From an uncultured Eubacterium sp. (lineage in GTDB: Bacteria; Bacillota; Clostridia; Lachnospirales; Lachnospiraceae), in the NCBI GenBank assembly GCA_946611445.1, contig CAMODP010000024.1, positions 1 to 15,055 on the forward strand: 15,055 nucleotides of DNA. The letters run 5' to 3'. Each line of letters starts with the position of its first letter. The stretch's first letter is position 1. Position numbers and translations under genes: made by a program. Below are positions 14,414-15,055 of the stretch, one piece after another. Under the pieces are notes generated by a model. That model was not told the origin of the DNA, searched no databases, and worked only from the letters and a program-made list of their open reading frames with translations.

Positions 14414-14529
14414 GGTATACCACTCAAAGCGGGACATCCGCAACGCCGGTACTTGGCGAACACTAAGTGTGAGCCTTAGTACCGCTGCGTGAGGACAGAG
14501 CGCAAGCGATCCCGTTTGAGGGGTATGCC
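14414..14529 (+). ncRNA. Candidate structured RNA or palindromic element, unassigned
   Basis: The outer stem pairs 14414-14434 with 14510-14529: GGTATACC with GGGTATGCC, then CTCAAA with TTTGAG and CGGGA with TCCCG, with one mismatch and one bulged G. Inside are a hairpin at 14447-14484 (CGGTACT/AGTACCG, GGC/GCC, ACA/TGT) and a small one at 14486-14504 (TGCG/CGCA). The first hairpin has a symmetric internal loop of two opposed G-A steps, a stable motif in RNA. One outer pair is G-U only if the plus strand is transcribed. It does not match rRNA, tRNA, SRP, RNase P or tmRNA as far as can be judged by eye. It fills the gap between the SnoaL-like gene and the second thiolase; a mobile-element end is the main alternative. 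Confidence 0.45.
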
Positions 14530-14602
14530 GGAGGGCCGTTCAGAAACCTATAGTTTTTCAAACGTCTATCCATTCTCATGATCCGGCACATGGCCAAGAC
14601 TC

Positions 14603-15055
14603 TTACGGCCTCTCAACCACTGCCGTGCAGCCCATGCCGCCGCCGATGCAGAGTGTGGCGAGACCCTTCTTTGCGTCTCTCTTCTTCATCTCATGCAGCA
14701 GTGTCACAAGGATACGGCAGCCGGAAGCGCCTACCGGATGGCCGAGCGCGATGGCGCCGCCGTTGACATTGACCTTGTCCATGTCGAACTCCAGATCATG
14801 GGCAACTGCCAGGGACTGTGCCGCGAATGCTTCATTGGCCTCAACCAGGTCGATATCTTTTATGGTCATTCCCAGGCGTTTGAATACCTTTCTGGTGGAG
14901 GCAACAGGGCCGACACCCATGATCTTCGGATCCACGCCGCCCAGGGCGCCGCCGAGCCAGTAAGCCATAATCTCGGTGCCGAGTTCTCTGGCCTTCTCTT
15001 CGCTCATGACCACGATGGCCGCTGCGCCGTCATTGATGCCGGAGGCATTGCCGGC
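14603..15055 (-). CDS. Second thiolase (acetyl-CoA acetyltransferase family), C-terminal part
   Basis: The 150 residues present are the C-terminal part of a thiolase whose start lies beyond the right edge. The frame is open to the edge, beginning [16 protein letters not shown]; the Met at 15013 is internal, not a start. It has [10 protein letters not shown], the catalytic His in GHPVGASGC and the catalytic Cys in [12 protein letters not shown]. The N-terminal nucleophile Cys is outside the window. Sequence differs throughout from the thiolase at 5898-7121, so this is a distinct paralogue rather than a recent duplicate. Operon partners, if any, lie to the right. Confidence 0.93.
   Translation of the reverse strand, partial: AGNASGINDGAAAIVVMSEEKARELGTEIMAYWLGGALGGVDPKIMGVGPVASTRKVFKRLGMTIKDIDLVEANEAFAAQSLAVAHDLEFDMDKVNVNGGAIALGHPVGASGCRILVTLLHEMKKRDAKKGLATLCIGGGMGCTAVVERP

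Noticed and set aside
14414..14529. 5S rRNA or other housekeeping RNA
   Set aside because: Some short strings look like 5S rRNA, but the conserved 5S loops and stem order are absent.

Overview
The window looks like chromosomal DNA of an anaerobic, butyrate-type Clostridia (Bacillota), probably a gut Lachnospiraceae or Oscillospiraceae relative. This is inferred from the gene content (thiolase, 3-hydroxybutyryl-CoA dehydrogenase, acyl-CoA dehydrogenase, an oxygen-sensitive 4-hydroxybutyryl-CoA dehydratase, ETF), strong GGAGG ribosome binding sites, sigma-A-like promoters and GC-rich third codon positions. No rRNA, tRNA, CRISPR array or transposase gene was seen.

Region 1 (1-7208, minus strand) is a six-gene acyl-CoA operon. 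In transcription order it encodes acetyl-CoA acetyltransferase, 3-hydroxybutyryl-CoA dehydrogenase, a CaiB/BaiF-type (class III) CoA-transferase, a 4-hydroxybutyryl-CoA dehydratase with all four iron-sulfur ligands, a short-chain dehydrogenase, and an acyl-CoA dehydrogenase cut by the window edge at its catalytic glutamate. A coherent reading is that a 4-hydroxy acid is activated by the CoA-transferase, dehydrated to crotonyl-CoA and reduced to butyryl-CoA, or linked to acetyl-CoA by the first two enzymes. No crotonase is present. A cluster of three 27-bp palindromes lies between the CoA-transferase and dehydratase genes.

Region 2 (7171-8798, plus strand) is divergent from the operon. It holds a small six-cysteine protein overlapping an unusual single-chain electron transfer flavoprotein, in which an EtfB-like N-terminus is joined to an EtfA FAD domain. 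It could serve the acyl-CoA dehydrogenase.

Region 3 (8804-11606, minus strand) is a two-gene unit with its own promoter. It encodes a MotA/ExbB-like protein with a very long helical tail and a MotB-like protein with a membrane Asp, a heptad-repeat stalk and an OmpA-type peptidoglycan-binding domain. The architecture is that of ZorA/ZorB from Zorya defence systems, but no Zorya effector gene lies beside it.

Region 4 (11607-11965) has no gene. It contains a 71-bp near-palindrome, a terminator-like hairpin and a 158-bp MITE-like element with 19-bp terminal inverted repeats that can fold into a four-way cloverleaf.

Region 5 (11966-14360) is a LacI-family regulator divergent from a tandem SnoaL-like protein. 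Each gene has a promoter whose 17-bp spacer is filled by the same palindrome; the two operators are centred 126 bp apart.

Region 6 (14361-15055) holds a candidate structured RNA or palindromic element, a possible minus-strand terminator and the C-terminal part of a second thiolase gene.
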